From an uncultured bacterium (GTDB taxonomy: Bacteria > Cyanobacteriota > Vampirovibrionia > Gastranaerophilales > Gastranaerophilaceae): 60,249 bases of DNA. Made by a program: the position numbers and the translations under genes. Where the stretch lies: assembly GCA_903868125.1 (NCBI GenBank), contig CAIPUE010000029.1:1-60249 (forward strand). The letters run 5' to 3'. How positions within the stretch are numbered: position 1 is the stretch's first letter; every line of letters starts with the position of its first letter. Below the pieces are notes generated by a model that was not told the DNA's origin, did no database searches, and saw only the letters and a list, made by a program, of their open reading frames with translations. Shown here piece after piece: positions 52,005 to 60,249 of the stretch.

Positions 52005-52286
52005 TTAGTGATAATCCATAATCTTTACATCTTCAGCGTTTCCGTCTTTAAATTTAAAAACAATCCGAAATTGGTCATTAACTCTTATTGAACAATAACC
52101 GTATAAAATGCCTTTTAAATGTTCAAACCTGTTGGACGGAGGAATAATTAAATCAATCTCGGCATAGGCAAAATGCAGAATATCCAACTTTCGTTTTGCA
52201 ACTTTTAATATTTCAGGCGGAATCTTTTTTGACTTTTGACCGTTAAAAATCTTCTCTGTTTCTTTGCACTTGAAGGATTTAATCAT
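52005..52286 (-). CDS. higB: HigB-family toxin, second copy
   Basis: A 93-aa RelE-like toxin: MIKSFKCKETEKIFNGQKS, FEHLKGILYGYCSIRVNDQF and the terminal KIMDYH, parallel to the first HigB. The promoter's -10 ends only about 7 nt before the ATG, so the mRNA is probably leaderless. Confidence 0.88.
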   Translation of the reverse strand: MIKSFKCKETEKIFNGQKSKKIPPEILKVAKRKLDILHFAYAEIDLIIPPSNRFEHLKGILYGYCSIRVNDQFRIVFKFKDGNAEDVKIMDYH

Positions 52287-52292
52287 ATTATC

Positions 52293-52321
52293 ATGTTATC
52301 ACAATACGATAAGTTTGTCAA
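52293..52321 (-). promoter_or_regulatory. Second higBA promoter and operator
   Basis: On the minus strand, TTGACA (52316-52321), 17-bp spacer, TAACAT (52293-52298). TTATC-7-GATAA is an inverted repeat across the spacer and -10, a likely HigA site. It has the same architecture as 7055-7083. Confidence 0.8.
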
Positions 52322-52360
52322 GTGACTTTTTATCTCTTTTTTATTTGTATGATTGGCACA

Positions 52361-52422
52361 TGGAGGATGCGGACACGCATATCTTAACAAATTGTATATT
52401 TTGGAATTATTCCGTGTCCTCC
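52361..52422 (-). repeat. MITE-like palindromic element, copy 4
   Basis: Ends GGAGGATGCGGACACG and (other strand) GGAGGACACGG. The core 52389-52421 is the 32/33 match to 5687-5719. It abuts the csaB stop codon and may end that transcript. Confidence 0.85.
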
Positions 52423-53451
52423 TTATTGAAATAATATTTCAATATTCGTCCAATCAAACTGTTTTGAAGTCGAAAACTCTATAAGTGGACTTTCGTCTAA
52501 TTGTTTGAGCTGCGAAAACAAATTATCATAATCTTCTCCAGCAGACATTGAAACATAAGGAATTTGAGCTTCTTGTGCCAATTTTTCCACTTTTACATCG
52601 TAACAGACTGCAAGAGTTTTTATTCCATATTTCAGTGCCACCAAAACAGCATGAAAACGCATAGCAATCATATAGTCAAGCTCGGATATTTTTTCAAGAA
52701 TCTCTTGAAAAGTTTGGTTATGAATCAATTCCGTCTTTATTTGCGGATTAATTGATCTTAAAATTGCTTCAAAACGCCTACAAACAGTTAAATCAAGGCT
52801 ATCCTGAAACGAAAAAATCTCTATTTCTCTATCCGAAAAATCTTTGTTAAGCTGCTCCGCCAATCTAATTAAAAGCTTTTCCGTTACTGTCTTAAAGCCG
52901 CGTAATTGGACACCAACTTTACCCGATTGCGTTTTAGGCGCTAAATCAAGTCCGAACAAAGGGTCACAAACCAAATCTGCTTTCACGCCCCATTTTTGCA
53001 ATAGCATCCTGCTTTTTCTGTCTCTAACCGTAGTCAAAGAACATTTCCGAAGAACTTTTTTTGTCAAAAACGCTCCGAATTTATTATTTATCGGTCCGAT
53101 GCCCTGAGCAAAAATTACAACTTTTTTCCTAAAAAATAAAGCCGTATTAATAACCCAAAGGTAATAAAGAAGACTTTTTATACTCGTTACATCCTGAAGC
53201 AAACTTCCGCCGCCTGAGATTAAAATATCACAATTAATTATTTTTAATATCACTTGCGGCAAATTGAAAAAGTAAGTTGAACTAACGCCGTACAAATCTG
53301 CGGTTTTTGTCGGATTACTTGATAAAACCACAGTATTTGCGTTTAACTCCTTAAGTTTTTTTGTTAAAACGCCCAAAATCGCTTCATCACCAAAGTTATC
53401 AAATCCATAATATCCTGATATTAAAATATTTTTAGATTTTTTCATATTCAC
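52423..53451 (-). CDS. csaB: Polysaccharide pyruvyltransferase
   Basis: A 342-aa CsaB-type enzyme that adds ketal pyruvate to a secondary cell wall polymer, the anchor for SLH-domain S-layer proteins. It has the N-terminal SGYYGFDNFGDEAILGVLTK, ISGGGSLLQDVTS and the C-terminal MRFHAVLVALKYGIKTL. It overlaps the kinase gene upstream by 20 bp. A repeat follows directly after its stop. Presence suggests a pyruvylated wall polymer; no SLH protein is in this window. Confidence 0.88.
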   Translation of the reverse strand: MNMKKSKNILISGYYGFDNFGDEAILGVLTKKLKELNANTVVLSSNPTKTADLYGVSSTYFFNLPQVILKIINCDILISGGGSLLQDVTSIKSLLYYLWVINTALFFRKKVVIFAQGIGPINNKFGAFLTKKVLRKCSLTTVRDRKSRMLLQKWGVKADLVCDPLFGLDLAPKTQSGKVGVQLRGFKTVTEKLLIRLAEQLNKDFSDREIEIFSFQDSLDLTVCRRFEAILRSINPQIKTELIHNQTFQEILEKISELDYMIAMRFHAVLVALKYGIKTLAVCYDVKVEKLAQEAQIPYVSMSAGEDYDNLFSQLKQLDESPLIEFSTSKQFDWTNIEILFQ

Positions 53452-54370
53452 TATAAACTTCTTCTTTTGTCGGTATAGATTTAATTGCGCCGATTTTCAT
53501 TGATTGCAAACCTGCAACGACAGAAGCCAGTCTTGTCGCTTCAAAAGGTGAAAATCCCGAAGATATGGCATGCAGAAATCCGCCGTTAAAAACATCTCCG
53601 GAGCATGTTGTGTCAACTGTTTGGGTCGAGAAAAAATTGCAAAAGATTATGTCGCCCGCGTAGCCGGTATAATATCCACCATTTTGCGTTGATTTAATAA
53701 CAATAGTATTAATTCCCATATCCCAAAAATGTTTGATTATTTTTTCGGCTGAATACATATCAAAAAGCTTGGCTATATCGTTTTTATCGCTCAAAAACAA
53801 AACATCAACATCGTTAATAACTTCATCAAAAGCTTCTTTTGCTTCTTCAGGAGTTGTAATTATAGGGCTGTAATTTGGGTCGTAAGCTGTTGTAAGCCCT
53901 TTTTCTTTCGCCAGCGAATAAGCTTTGCTAACAGCCTCTTTACAAGATAGAGAAAGAGTTTGTGCAATTCCTGATGTATAAAATATTTTTGCACTTTCAA
54001 TATATTTTTCAGAAATATCATCAATAGAAATCTTAGATGCAGCTGTCTTTTTTCTATAATAAGAAAACTCCTTTGTTCCGTCTTTGGGTCTAGCAAGCAG
54101 GTAAAGTCCGTTAAAGCCTTCAGAAAGCTTGACTTGAGAAATATCCAAACCCTCAGACTGCCAACTGTCCATCAAATATTCTTTAAAATAATCACAACCA
54201 ACTCGGGTTATGTACCCAACCTTTGAGCCCAGTCTTCTAGCTGCAACTGCCGTAGCAAGGGTATCGCCGCCATAATATTTGTCCAACGCTCCTGCAAGAC
54301 TAAGGCTAATCCCGCTTGATAATTCTATTAATCCTTCCCCGAGGGTTATAATATCTAATTTATCATCCAT
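53432..54370 (-). CDS. kdgK: PfkB-family sugar kinase, probably 2-keto-3-deoxygluconate kinase
   Basis: A 312-aa ribokinase-fold enzyme. The N-terminal YYGGDTLATAVAARRLGSK and the C-terminal ATP/anion-hole motif TTCSGDVFNGGFLHA with the catalytic Asp are clear. It lies 5 bp after eda, the KDPG aldolase gene, which supports KDG as substrate: KDG to KDPG, then pyruvate and glyceraldehyde 3-phosphate. Another PfkB sugar is possible. It overlaps csaB by 20 bp. Confidence 0.8.
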   Translation of the reverse strand: MDDKLDIITLGEGLIELSSGISLSLAGALDKYYGGDTLATAVAARRLGSKVGYITRVGCDYFKEYLMDSWQSEGLDISQVKLSEGFNGLYLLARPKDGTKEFSYYRKKTAASKISIDDISEKYIESAKIFYTSGIAQTLSLSCKEAVSKAYSLAKEKGLTTAYDPNYSPIITTPEEAKEAFDEVINDVDVLFLSDKNDIAKLFDMYSAEKIIKHFWDMGINTIVIKSTQNGGYYTGYAGDIIFCNFFSTQTVDTTCSGDVFNGGFLHAISSGFSPFEATRLASVVAGLQSMKIGAIKSIPTKEEVYSEYEKI

Positions 54371-54375
54371 AAAAA

Positions 54376-54987
54376 TTACAAATCCTTTAATTGTTCAACA
54401 ATTTTTTTTGCTTTTTGAGTAATTTCGGTGAAACTTGAATTTTGATAAAAGCTTCTTCCAACGCCAACGGCTACGCAGCCTGCTTTTATGTAATCAGTAA
54501 CCTCTTCAAGTAAAATATTCCCTGAGGGCATAACGTTAAGAAACGGCATTGGTCTTAATAAATCCTCAATATACAAAACCCCTCCGAGTGCTTTTGCCGG
54601 AAATATTTTTATTAACGGAACACGTGTTTTCCAAGCGTTATAAGCTTCGTTTGCCGTTGATGCACAAGCAATCAATGGTATTTCTTTGTCTTTTGAAATT
54701 TTCACCATATTCATTTGAAAGATTGGAGAAGAAATTATTTCCGCACCGGCATCAAGTGCTTTAATAGCCTGTTGTGCAGTTATAATCCCGCCTGCAGAAA
54801 CAACCGCGCTTTTTGATACTTCATGAATAGCTTGATATAACGATGCATTTTCAATATTTATTTCCAACACTTTAATTCCGCCTTCAATAAGAGCATTGGC
54901 TGTATCTATTGCATTTTGAGCGTTTTGGCTTCTAATTATAGGATAAATTTTTTCTTTGGATATTTTTTTAATTAAGTTTTCTTGCAT
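54376..54987 (-). CDS. eda: KDPG / 4-hydroxy-2-oxoglutarate aldolase
   Basis: A 203-aa class I aldolase. The Schiff-base Lys is in IKIFPAKALGG, and the catalytic Glu is in GIKVLEINIENAS. It is the first gene of the minus-strand run eda-kdgK-csaB and starts opposite a cyclase gene 37 bp away. Entner-Doudoroff or uronate/KDG breakdown is the likely pathway. No dehydratase is in the window. Confidence 0.9.
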   Translation of the reverse strand: MQENLIKKISKEKIYPIIRSQNAQNAIDTANALIEGGIKVLEINIENASLYQAIHEVSKSAVVSAGGIITAQQAIKALDAGAEIISSPIFQMNMVKISKDKEIPLIACASTANEAYNAWKTRVPLIKIFPAKALGGVLYIEDLLRPMPFLNVMPSGNILLEEVTDYIKAGCVAVGVGRSFYQNSSFTEITQKAKKIVEQLKDL

Positions 54988-55023
54988 AATTCCCTTTTTT
55001 TAAATTTATTATATCATGGTTAC

Positions 55024-56970
55024 ATGAAAATTGTAAAAAATCTCAAATCAATAATAATTGTTTTTTCTATTTTGGTATTTATGCTGATTTCGTATGTAAT
55101 ATCTACTTCATTTTTTGAACCCAAGGCATATAATTTAATGGTTCAAAATTTTACTGCGAATAAGCATGGTTCAAATGAGATTATCATTATAAATATTGAC
55201 GATAAATCTCTGGAAAAAATACGATGGCCTTGGAAACGTGAATTGTACGGTAAAATATTTGAATACTTAAATGATTATTCAAAAGCTAAAGTAATAGGAT
55301 TTGACGCAATTATCGCAACTCCTGATGAGGAGAATCTTGATTCGGATTTGAAATTTTATTCGTCCATAAAAAATATGAAAAATCTTGTGGTCGGCTTTGT
55401 GCCATTGAATTCCCCTTATGATTCCAGAGTGGACGGCGCAAAATATGATAATTATTTTAAGGAAAAATTTTCTATTCACATAAAAGACGAAAGAGGTAAA
55501 AAATCCCGTTCCTTTTATCAAAGTTTATCAAAATTTCCGATTAAGTATTTCAACTCTGTAACAAAGGTCGGCTCTGTCATAACTACTCCGGATTTTGACG
55601 GCTACATAAGATCTATTGACCAATTTATTGATTATAAAGGGACATTATACCCTTCACTTTCGCTCAGAATTTATAATGATTTATACCCTGATAATACTTT
55701 TATTGTCGGGAAAAATAAAATTACTGACACCAAAACAAAATTAAAAATACCGACTTTTGATAAATATAACGGGGTCTTTAATAATATCCATTACTATAAA
55801 CCATTTCCAAATTCTGAATATTGTCATAAAACCTACTCCGCTATAGATATTATTGAATCTTTGAACAATATTAAACACGGCAAAAAACCTTTGGTTTCTC
55901 CTGACGTTTTTAAAGATAAAATAGTATTCCTTGGTGCAAATGCAAAAGCAATAGCTGTTGGACTGGAGGATGTTAAACGAACTCCTATTTCTAATAATTT
56001 TCCGGGAGTAGATATTCAAGCCACTAATTTGGACAATATGTTACGGAATGAGTTTTTGGTTCAAACAACTCCGCTCCAAGACATTTTAAGCCTGATTGTT
56101 CTTTTATCCCTTACCTTTTTGGTGATAAGATACTTTTCACTCTTTATGTCACTTGGAATAATTGCATCCATGATGATTGCATATATCGCCTTTTGCGTCA
56201 TTTGCTATAGATTTAACCTTGTAATAAGTGTTATTACACCAATTATGCTTCAGGTAATTACCATGACTGTTGCGTATTCTTATAGGTTTATTTTGGAGGG
56301 GCAGAACAAAGAAAAAATTAAACATGCAATGGGGCAATATATATCTAAAGACGTTATGCAGGATGTTGTAAAAAATATTGATGCTATTAAATTAGGCGGA
56401 AAACGTGCTAATGTTACCGTGCTTTTTGCTGATATAAGAGGGTTTACCTCCATGAGCGAAAACATGAGCGCAGAAGAAGTTTCTGTTATATTAAATGATT
56501 ATTTCACGGAAATTGAACCTATTATCAGCAAATATAACGGCGTTATCAATAAATTTATCGGAGATGCGGTTATGGCGATTTTTGGCGAACCGATTCAGGA
56601 TAAAAACCACGCTGAAAATGCTGTAAAATGTGCAAATAAAATGCTTCAAAAAGTCGCAGAGCTTCAACAAAAATGGTTGGAAGAAGGCAAGCCCAAAATC
56701 GAAATCGGTATCGGGATTAATACCGGAGAAGCTTTTGTCGGGAATATCGGCTCGGTAACACGCTTGGAATATACGGTTATAGGCGATATGGTAAACCTTG
56801 CAAGCAGAATTGAAAGTTACAATAAAGTATATAAAACCAATTTTCTGATAAGCTCTACTACTTATGAAAAAGTAAGAAATATTACAGATGTAATTAAAAT
56901 CTCAGAAGTCTCCATCAGGGGCAAAGCGAAGAAGTTGAATATTTATGAAGTGCTTAGGCTTACTGAGTAG
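55024..56970 (+). CDS. CHASE2-domain class III adenylate/guanylate cyclase
   Basis: A membrane receptor cyclase of about 648 aa. A first hydrophobic helix (residues 5-28) leads to an extracytoplasmic CHASE2 sensor (about 30-360: IIIINIDDKSLEKI, VIGFDAIIATP, KIVFLGANAKA). Three close helices follow (370-440), then the catalytic domain with metal sites LFADIRGFTSMSENM and NKFIGDAVMAIFG and EYTVIGDMVNLASRIE. It should turn an outside signal into cAMP or cGMP. An upstream in-frame Met (54982) overlaps eda and is unlikely to be the start. Confidence 0.9.
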   Translation: MKIVKNLKSIIIVFSILVFMLISYVISTSFFEPKAYNLMVQNFTANKHGSNEIIIINIDDKSLEKIRWPWKRELYGKIFEYLNDYSKAKVIGFDAIIATPDEENLDSDLKFYSSIKNMKNLVVGFVPLNSPYDSRVDGAKYDNYFKEKFSIHIKDERGKKSRSFYQSLSKFPIKYFNSVTKVGSVITTPDFDGYIRSIDQFIDYKGTLYPSLSLRIYNDLYPDNTFIVGKNKITDTKTKLKIPTFDKYNGVFNNIHYYKPFPNSEYCHKTYSAIDIIESLNNIKHGKKPLVSPDVFKDKIVFLGANAKAIAVGLEDVKRTPISNNFPGVDIQATNLDNMLRNEFLVQTTPLQDILSLIVLLSLTFLVIRYFSLFMSLGIIASMMIAYIAFCVICYRFNLVISVITPIMLQVITMTVAYSYRFILEGQNKEKIKHAMGQYISKDVMQDVVKNIDAIKLGGKRANVTVLFADIRGFTSMSENMSAEEVSVILNDYFTEIEPIISKYNGVINKFIGDAVMAIFGEPIQDKNHAENAVKCANKMLQKVAELQQKWLEEGKPKIEIGIGINTGEAFVGNIGSVTRLEYTVIGDMVNLASRIESYNKVYKTNFLISSTTYEKVRNITDVIKISEVSIRGKAKKLNIYEVLRLTE

Positions 56971-56993
56971 CCTAGGATTTAAATAAAGCATGG

Positions 56994-57052
56994 CAGTAGG
57001 TCGGGCTTTCCAGCCCTATGAAATACAGTAGGTCGGGCTTTCTAGCCCGACG
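56994..57052. repeat. Two REP palindromes before the RAYT gene
   Basis: Two direct copies of GTAGGTCGGGCTTTCYAGCCC; GTCGGGCT/AGCCCGAC is the stem of the second copy. The first lacks the last bases of its right arm. They supply an upstream ATG (57018) in frame with the transposase. Confidence 0.88.
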
Positions 57053-57071
57053 ACATAAGGCAAATGAATTG

Positions 57072-57590
57072 AATTACAAAAGACTTTTTATACCCGATAG
57101 TTATGTTTTTCTTACGGTTGTTACAAATAATCGCAGAAAAATTTTGATAAAAAATATTGAAATATTGAGGGCTGCTTTTAAAAATGCTAAAAAATATTTT
57201 AATTTTGAAGCAATTGCAATAGTTATTTTACCTGACCATTTTCATCTTTTAGTTAAGCCAGAAAACATTAAAGATTATCCCAAAATCATAACTTCAATAA
57301 AATACTATTTTTCCAAAAATATTACTGTTGTCGGGCTGGAAAGCCCGACCTACGACCGAAATAAGGGTATATGGCAAAGACGATATAACGAACATACAAT
57401 CAGAGATGAAAACGATTTACATCGGCACTTGGATTATATCCACTATAATCCTGTAAAACATGCCTTAGTTCAAAAAGTTAAAGATTGGGAGTTCTCATCT
57501 TTTAATAAATTTGTTAAAACAAATAATTATGAAGCGGATTGGGGAGTAGGTAAAGATATTGAAAAAATAAAAGAATTGAATTATGAGTAG
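57072..57590 (+). CDS. REP-associated tyrosine transposase (RAYT, Y1/HUH)
   Basis: A HUH single-strand nuclease of the IS200/IS605-like REP group. The HUH motif is LPDHFHLLVKP, the catalytic-Tyr helix is YIHYNPVKHALV and FLTVVTNNRRKIL is family-typical. I choose TTG at 57072 (MNYKRLFIPDSYV) because the 18 codons upstream, back to ATG 57018, are REP sequence; a REP-fused N-terminus is possible. A REP is also embedded in frame within the coding region (57330-57353). The C-terminus is extended by a charged tail. Confidence 0.88.
   Translation, partial: NYKRLFIPDSYVFLTVVTNNRRKILIKNIEILRAAFKNAKKYFNFEAIAIVILPDHFHLLVKPENIKDYPKIITSIKYYFSKNITVVGLESPTYDRNKGIWQRRYNEHTIRDENDLHRHLDYIHYNPVKHALVQKVKDWEFSSFNKFVKTNNYEADWGVGKDIEKIKELNYE
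57330..57353 (-). repeat. REP copy inside the RAYT coding sequence
   Basis: GTCGGGCTGGAAAGCCCGAC plus CTAC, the inverted orientation of the flanking REPs. It codes for the residues VGLESPTY in a loop between the two conserved halves of the transposase, without a frame change. Confidence 0.88.
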
Positions 57591-57626
57591 TAGGTCGGGC
57601 TTTCCAGCCCGACAACATTGGGCAAC
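57588..57626. repeat. REP copy after the RAYT gene
   Basis: TAGGTCGGGCTTTCCAGCCC with GACAACATTGGGCAAC; an 8-bp stem with a TTCC loop. It overlaps the RAYT stop. Confidence 0.9.
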
Positions 57627-57705
57627 TATTTTAAATTCATATTTACAGTTCTTAATATTTGAGTTCTTGGGGCGAATGGTTTATACTTGCTTAAATGAAG
57701 TAGTG

Positions 57706-57744
57706 CAGTAGGTCGGGCTTTCCAGCCCGACAACATTGGGCAAC
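57706..57744. repeat. REP copy before recG
   Basis: Identical to the preceding copy over about 37 bases, in the same orientation, 118 bp away. It ends 12 bp before the recG ATG. Confidence 0.9.
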
Positions 57745-57756
57745 ATGAGATAAAAA

Positions 57757-60150
57757 ATGTTAAAAAATTTAGAGCAAATCAAAAAATCAATAGAAATTGA
57801 GCGGAAGCATCAATATATTAATATACGAGGTAAAAATCAAACTTTTGCTCAGTTTATTAAAGGTGAAATTTTAAACGCGTATAAAAACTCCAATAAAAAT
57901 CCAAAATGGAAAATTTTGCTCGAAACTTTTGAACTTTATCCCACTGATTCAATGCCGATGAGAAGAAAAGCTATCGACAGGTTGATTTCGGTGATAAATT
58001 TTGAACTCAATCCACCAACACTACAAGCTCAAGGCGAATTAAAACCGCCAAGCGAACTTGATGTCATCTACATTAAAGGGGTTGGTCCCAAGGTCGGCTA
58101 TGCTTTAAATAAATTAGGCATTTATACAGCGAATGACTTGCTTTTTTATTTCCCTCGAAAACATATTGATTACTCGAACAGAACTTTGATTAAAAACCTT
58201 AAAATCGATACAAATACGACGATTTTTGGATACATAAAATCAACCCAAGCATTTATGACAAAAAACGGACTAAGCATCCTAAAAGTCAAAATATCGGACG
58301 AAAGCGGAAGCTTTGAATTAAGCTTTTTCTACGCCAAAGCGAGCAGGCACTTGCTGGAACGTTACAAATCACAATTTCCGCAGGGTGCGGGAATAATGGT
58401 TTCGGGGACTGTTAAATTTAACAGCTTTGACGGTAAATTGACATTTGATAAACCTCAATATTCAATTATGTCTGGTGATTTTTTGGAAAATGGTACAAGT
58501 TCAAACTTAAATTTAGGTCGAATTGTTCCGATTTATCCGTTAAATGAAAATTTGAGCATAAAAACGTTAAGAAAAGCCATTTTTAATGCGATTTCAACAT
58601 ATAAAAAAATAATTCCGACAGTTTTACCCGACTATTTAATAAAAAAATATGAGTTACTTGAAAAAAAAGAGGCGGTTGAACAAATACATTTTCCTCAATC
58701 AATGGAAATGCTTGAAAAGGCTCGATTTAGCCTTGTTTTTGAAGAATTGTTTATAATTCAGCTTAAACTAGCAAGACTGAGAGACGAAAACAGAAAAAAT
58801 AATACAGCAATCCCTTTAAAAATAAAAGAAAAAGGACTAGTCAAAAAATTCATCAAAAATCTGCCGTTCGATTTGACCGATGCCCAAAATCGTGCGATAG
58901 AAGATATTTTGAAGGATTTAAATTCTACGGAACCAATGCAAAGGTTGTTGCAGGGGGATGTTGGCAGCGGAAAAACAGTTGTAGCAACGATTATGCTCCT
59001 AGCTGCAGTCGAAAACGGCTATCAAGGAGCTATTATGGCGCCAACCGAGATTTTGGCACAACAACATTACCATAATTTAGTGCAATGGTTAGCCCCTATG
59101 GGGCTAGGTGTCGGGCTGTTTTTGGGGAGTAACACTAAAAAGCTTCGAACAAAAATTGAAACTGATTTGAGAAACGGGCAAACGCATATTGCAGTTGGAA
59201 CTCATGCACTTATTCAAGAAAGTATTCAATTTGAAAATCTTGGTGCCATTGTAATTGACGAACAACACCGATTTGGGGTGAAACAAAGAACTTTACTGAA
59301 AAATAAAGCTCAAAGTCCTCAAATGCTTACAATGACAGCTACCCCAATTCCAAGAACTCTTGCGCTGACTGTCCATGGCGATTTGAATTTAACGATAATA
59401 GATGAACTCCCTAAAGGCAGAAAGCCTATTAAAACAAGCTTAATCACACAATCACAACATAAAGAAGCTTATAAAATAATCCAAAATGAAATAGAACAAA
59501 ATCGTCAAGTCTATGTAGTTTACCCCCTTATTGATGAAAGTGAAACACTTTCCGCGAAAGCCGCAACTATTGAGGCGGAAAAATTTCAGAATGAAATTTT
59601 TCCGCAGTATAAAATAGGTTTGTTGCATGGAAAATTAAAAAATGAAGAAAAAGAACGTGTAATGTCTGATTTTAAGAACAAAAAATATGATATTTTGGTT
59701 TCGACAACCGTTGTTGAAGTAGGGGTAGATGTTCCTAATGCTACGGTCATGCTTATAGAAAATGCGGAAAGATTTGGACTTTCACAATTACATCAGCTTA
59801 GGGGACGTGTTGGGAGAAGCGATTTGCAGTCTTATTGTATAATTTCAACATCAACAAAATCTCAAGAAACCCGAGACAGACTTAATATTATGACCCAAAC
59901 TAACGATGGATTTGTAATCGCTGAAAAAGATTTACAAATTAGAGGACCGGGTGAATTTTTAGGCGTAAGACAAAGCGGATTACCGGATTTGATTATTTCT
60001 GATTTAATAAAAGATGCGAAAATTTTGGAAATTGCTCGAAATGAAGCTATTGAATTTATAAAATATTACAAGCTTGACATATATTCTCATTTAAAAAATG
60101 CAACGAGTTTAAATATGATTAGTAATTATGATTTAATAAATTCAGGATAG
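57757..60150 (+). CDS. recG: ATP-dependent DNA helicase RecG
   Basis: Remodels stalled forks and branched DNA. The 797-aa protein has an N-terminal extension (about 100 aa, found also in cyanobacteria), then the wedge domain beginning IKGVGPKVGYALNKLG, Walker A GDVGSGKTVVATIML, motif II VIDEQHRFGV, MTATPIPRTL and the C-terminal QLRGRVGRSDLQSY with the TRG-type loop. It starts 12 bp after a REP; the binding site GAGA is weak. Confidence 0.96.
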   Translation: MLKNLEQIKKSIEIERKHQYINIRGKNQTFAQFIKGEILNAYKNSNKNPKWKILLETFELYPTDSMPMRRKAIDRLISVINFELNPPTLQAQGELKPPSELDVIYIKGVGPKVGYALNKLGIYTANDLLFYFPRKHIDYSNRTLIKNLKIDTNTTIFGYIKSTQAFMTKNGLSILKVKISDESGSFELSFFYAKASRHLLERYKSQFPQGAGIMVSGTVKFNSFDGKLTFDKPQYSIMSGDFLENGTSSNLNLGRIVPIYPLNENLSIKTLRKAIFNAISTYKKIIPTVLPDYLIKKYELLEKKEAVEQIHFPQSMEMLEKARFSLVFEELFIIQLKLARLRDENRKNNTAIPLKIKEKGLVKKFIKNLPFDLTDAQNRAIEDILKDLNSTEPMQRLLQGDVGSGKTVVATIMLLAAVENGYQGAIMAPTEILAQQHYHNLVQWLAPMGLGVGLFLGSNTKKLRTKIETDLRNGQTHIAVGTHALIQESIQFENLGAIVIDEQHRFGVKQRTLLKNKAQSPQMLTMTATPIPRTLALTVHGDLNLTIIDELPKGRKPIKTSLITQSQHKEAYKIIQNEIEQNRQVYVVYPLIDESETLSAKAATIEAEKFQNEIFPQYKIGLLHGKLKNEEKERVMSDFKNKKYDILVSTTVVEVGVDVPNATVMLIENAERFGLSQLHQLRGRVGRSDLQSYCIISTSTKSQETRDRLNIMTQTNDGFVIAEKDLQIRGPGEFLGVRQSGLPDLIISDLIKDAKILEIARNEAIEFIKYYKLDIYSHLKNATSLNMISNYDLINSG

Positions 60151-60151
60151 A

Positions 60152-60217
60152 CAAGCATTTCGAGATATTTTTCTTTTTTTGCAAAAAAAGAATTTAAAAA
60201 GTGCTTGCATTTTTTTG
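60152..60217 (+). terminator. Terminator after recG
   Basis: Outer stem CAAGCA (60152-60157) / TGCTTG (60202-60207) with an inner A/T stem, followed by TTTTTTT (60211-60217). Confidence 0.75.
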
Positions 60218-60249
60218 TTAATTACATTAAGATTAGTTTATATTTATTC

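Noticed and set aside
57018-57071. Native N-terminus of the RAYT at ATG 57018
   Set aside because: These codons are REP sequence, and the TTG at 57072 gives a family-like start; kept only as a possible fused start.

Overview
The window is AT-rich, densely coded and mostly ordinary chromosomal housekeeping. The gene set (LL-diaminopimelate aminotransferase, CsaB pyruvyltransferase, a lone GlyQ, S1 and L9 proteins, a type IV pilin-like protein), the low GC and the cyanobacteria-like heptamer repeats suggest a non-photosynthetic relative of Cyanobacteria (Melainabacteria/Vampirovibrionia, perhaps Gastranaerophilales). This placement is inference from gene content and was not tested phylogenetically.

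Layout. 0-5.6 kb: a 50-bp tandem repeat, cysE, a FliA/WhiG-type sigma factor, a CgeB-like protein, dapL and two unknowns. 5.7-9.4 kb: ubiE, a higBA toxin-antitoxin pair, an unknown 437-aa membrane protein with a leader-peptide region, and a divergent small gene. 9.4-24 kb: TPR/YkgJ genes, HU, a glycosyltransferase pair, apt, gatA, two small unknown membrane proteins, topA-aroE-hisF, a structured RNA, a TerC-family protein and a second GT2. 24-31.8 kb: ribF, five unknown membrane proteins (a 529-aa gene plus a duplicated two-gene cassette), a pilin-like gene and a ribosomal S1-type gene. 31.9-33.9 kb: a broken IS110-family element, heptamer repeats and a 59-aa gene. 33.9-44.2 kb: mutS2, a C1 cluster (folD, CooC-like, MetE-like), rplI, rlmD, a TPR/NHL protein and malQ. 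44.3-60.2 kb: dnaA, a formyltransferase, two tandem permeases, glyQ, a P-loop kinase, a second higBA, csaB-kdgK-eda, a CHASE2 cyclase, a REP-associated transposase with REPs, and recG.

Most distinctive system. Two operons of unknown, paralogous-looking membrane proteins (reading left from 29673 and from 8424) are each preceded by a good sigma-70 promoter, a very short ORF with a biased codon run, and an intrinsic terminator whose 5' arm can pair with sequence in the short ORF. One short ORF has four consecutive Cys codons immediately before a 1:2 / 2:3 / 3:4 set of alternative stems, as in amino-acid attenuators. The other is rich in Arg codons. The downstream proteins often carry a short F-x-G-like motif after a polar N-terminus, followed by hydrophobic segments. 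I do not know their function.

Repeat ecology is the second theme. I see MITE-like palindromes (four copies, one splitting the IS110 transposase exactly), degenerate heptamer arrays, REPs around and inside a RAYT gene, and a palindromic in-frame insertion in a formyltransferase. The only stretch above 300 bp without a conventional gene is 8425-9008; it holds two short ORFs, an attenuator-like terminator and two divergent promoters. No tRNA, rRNA or CRISPR array was seen.
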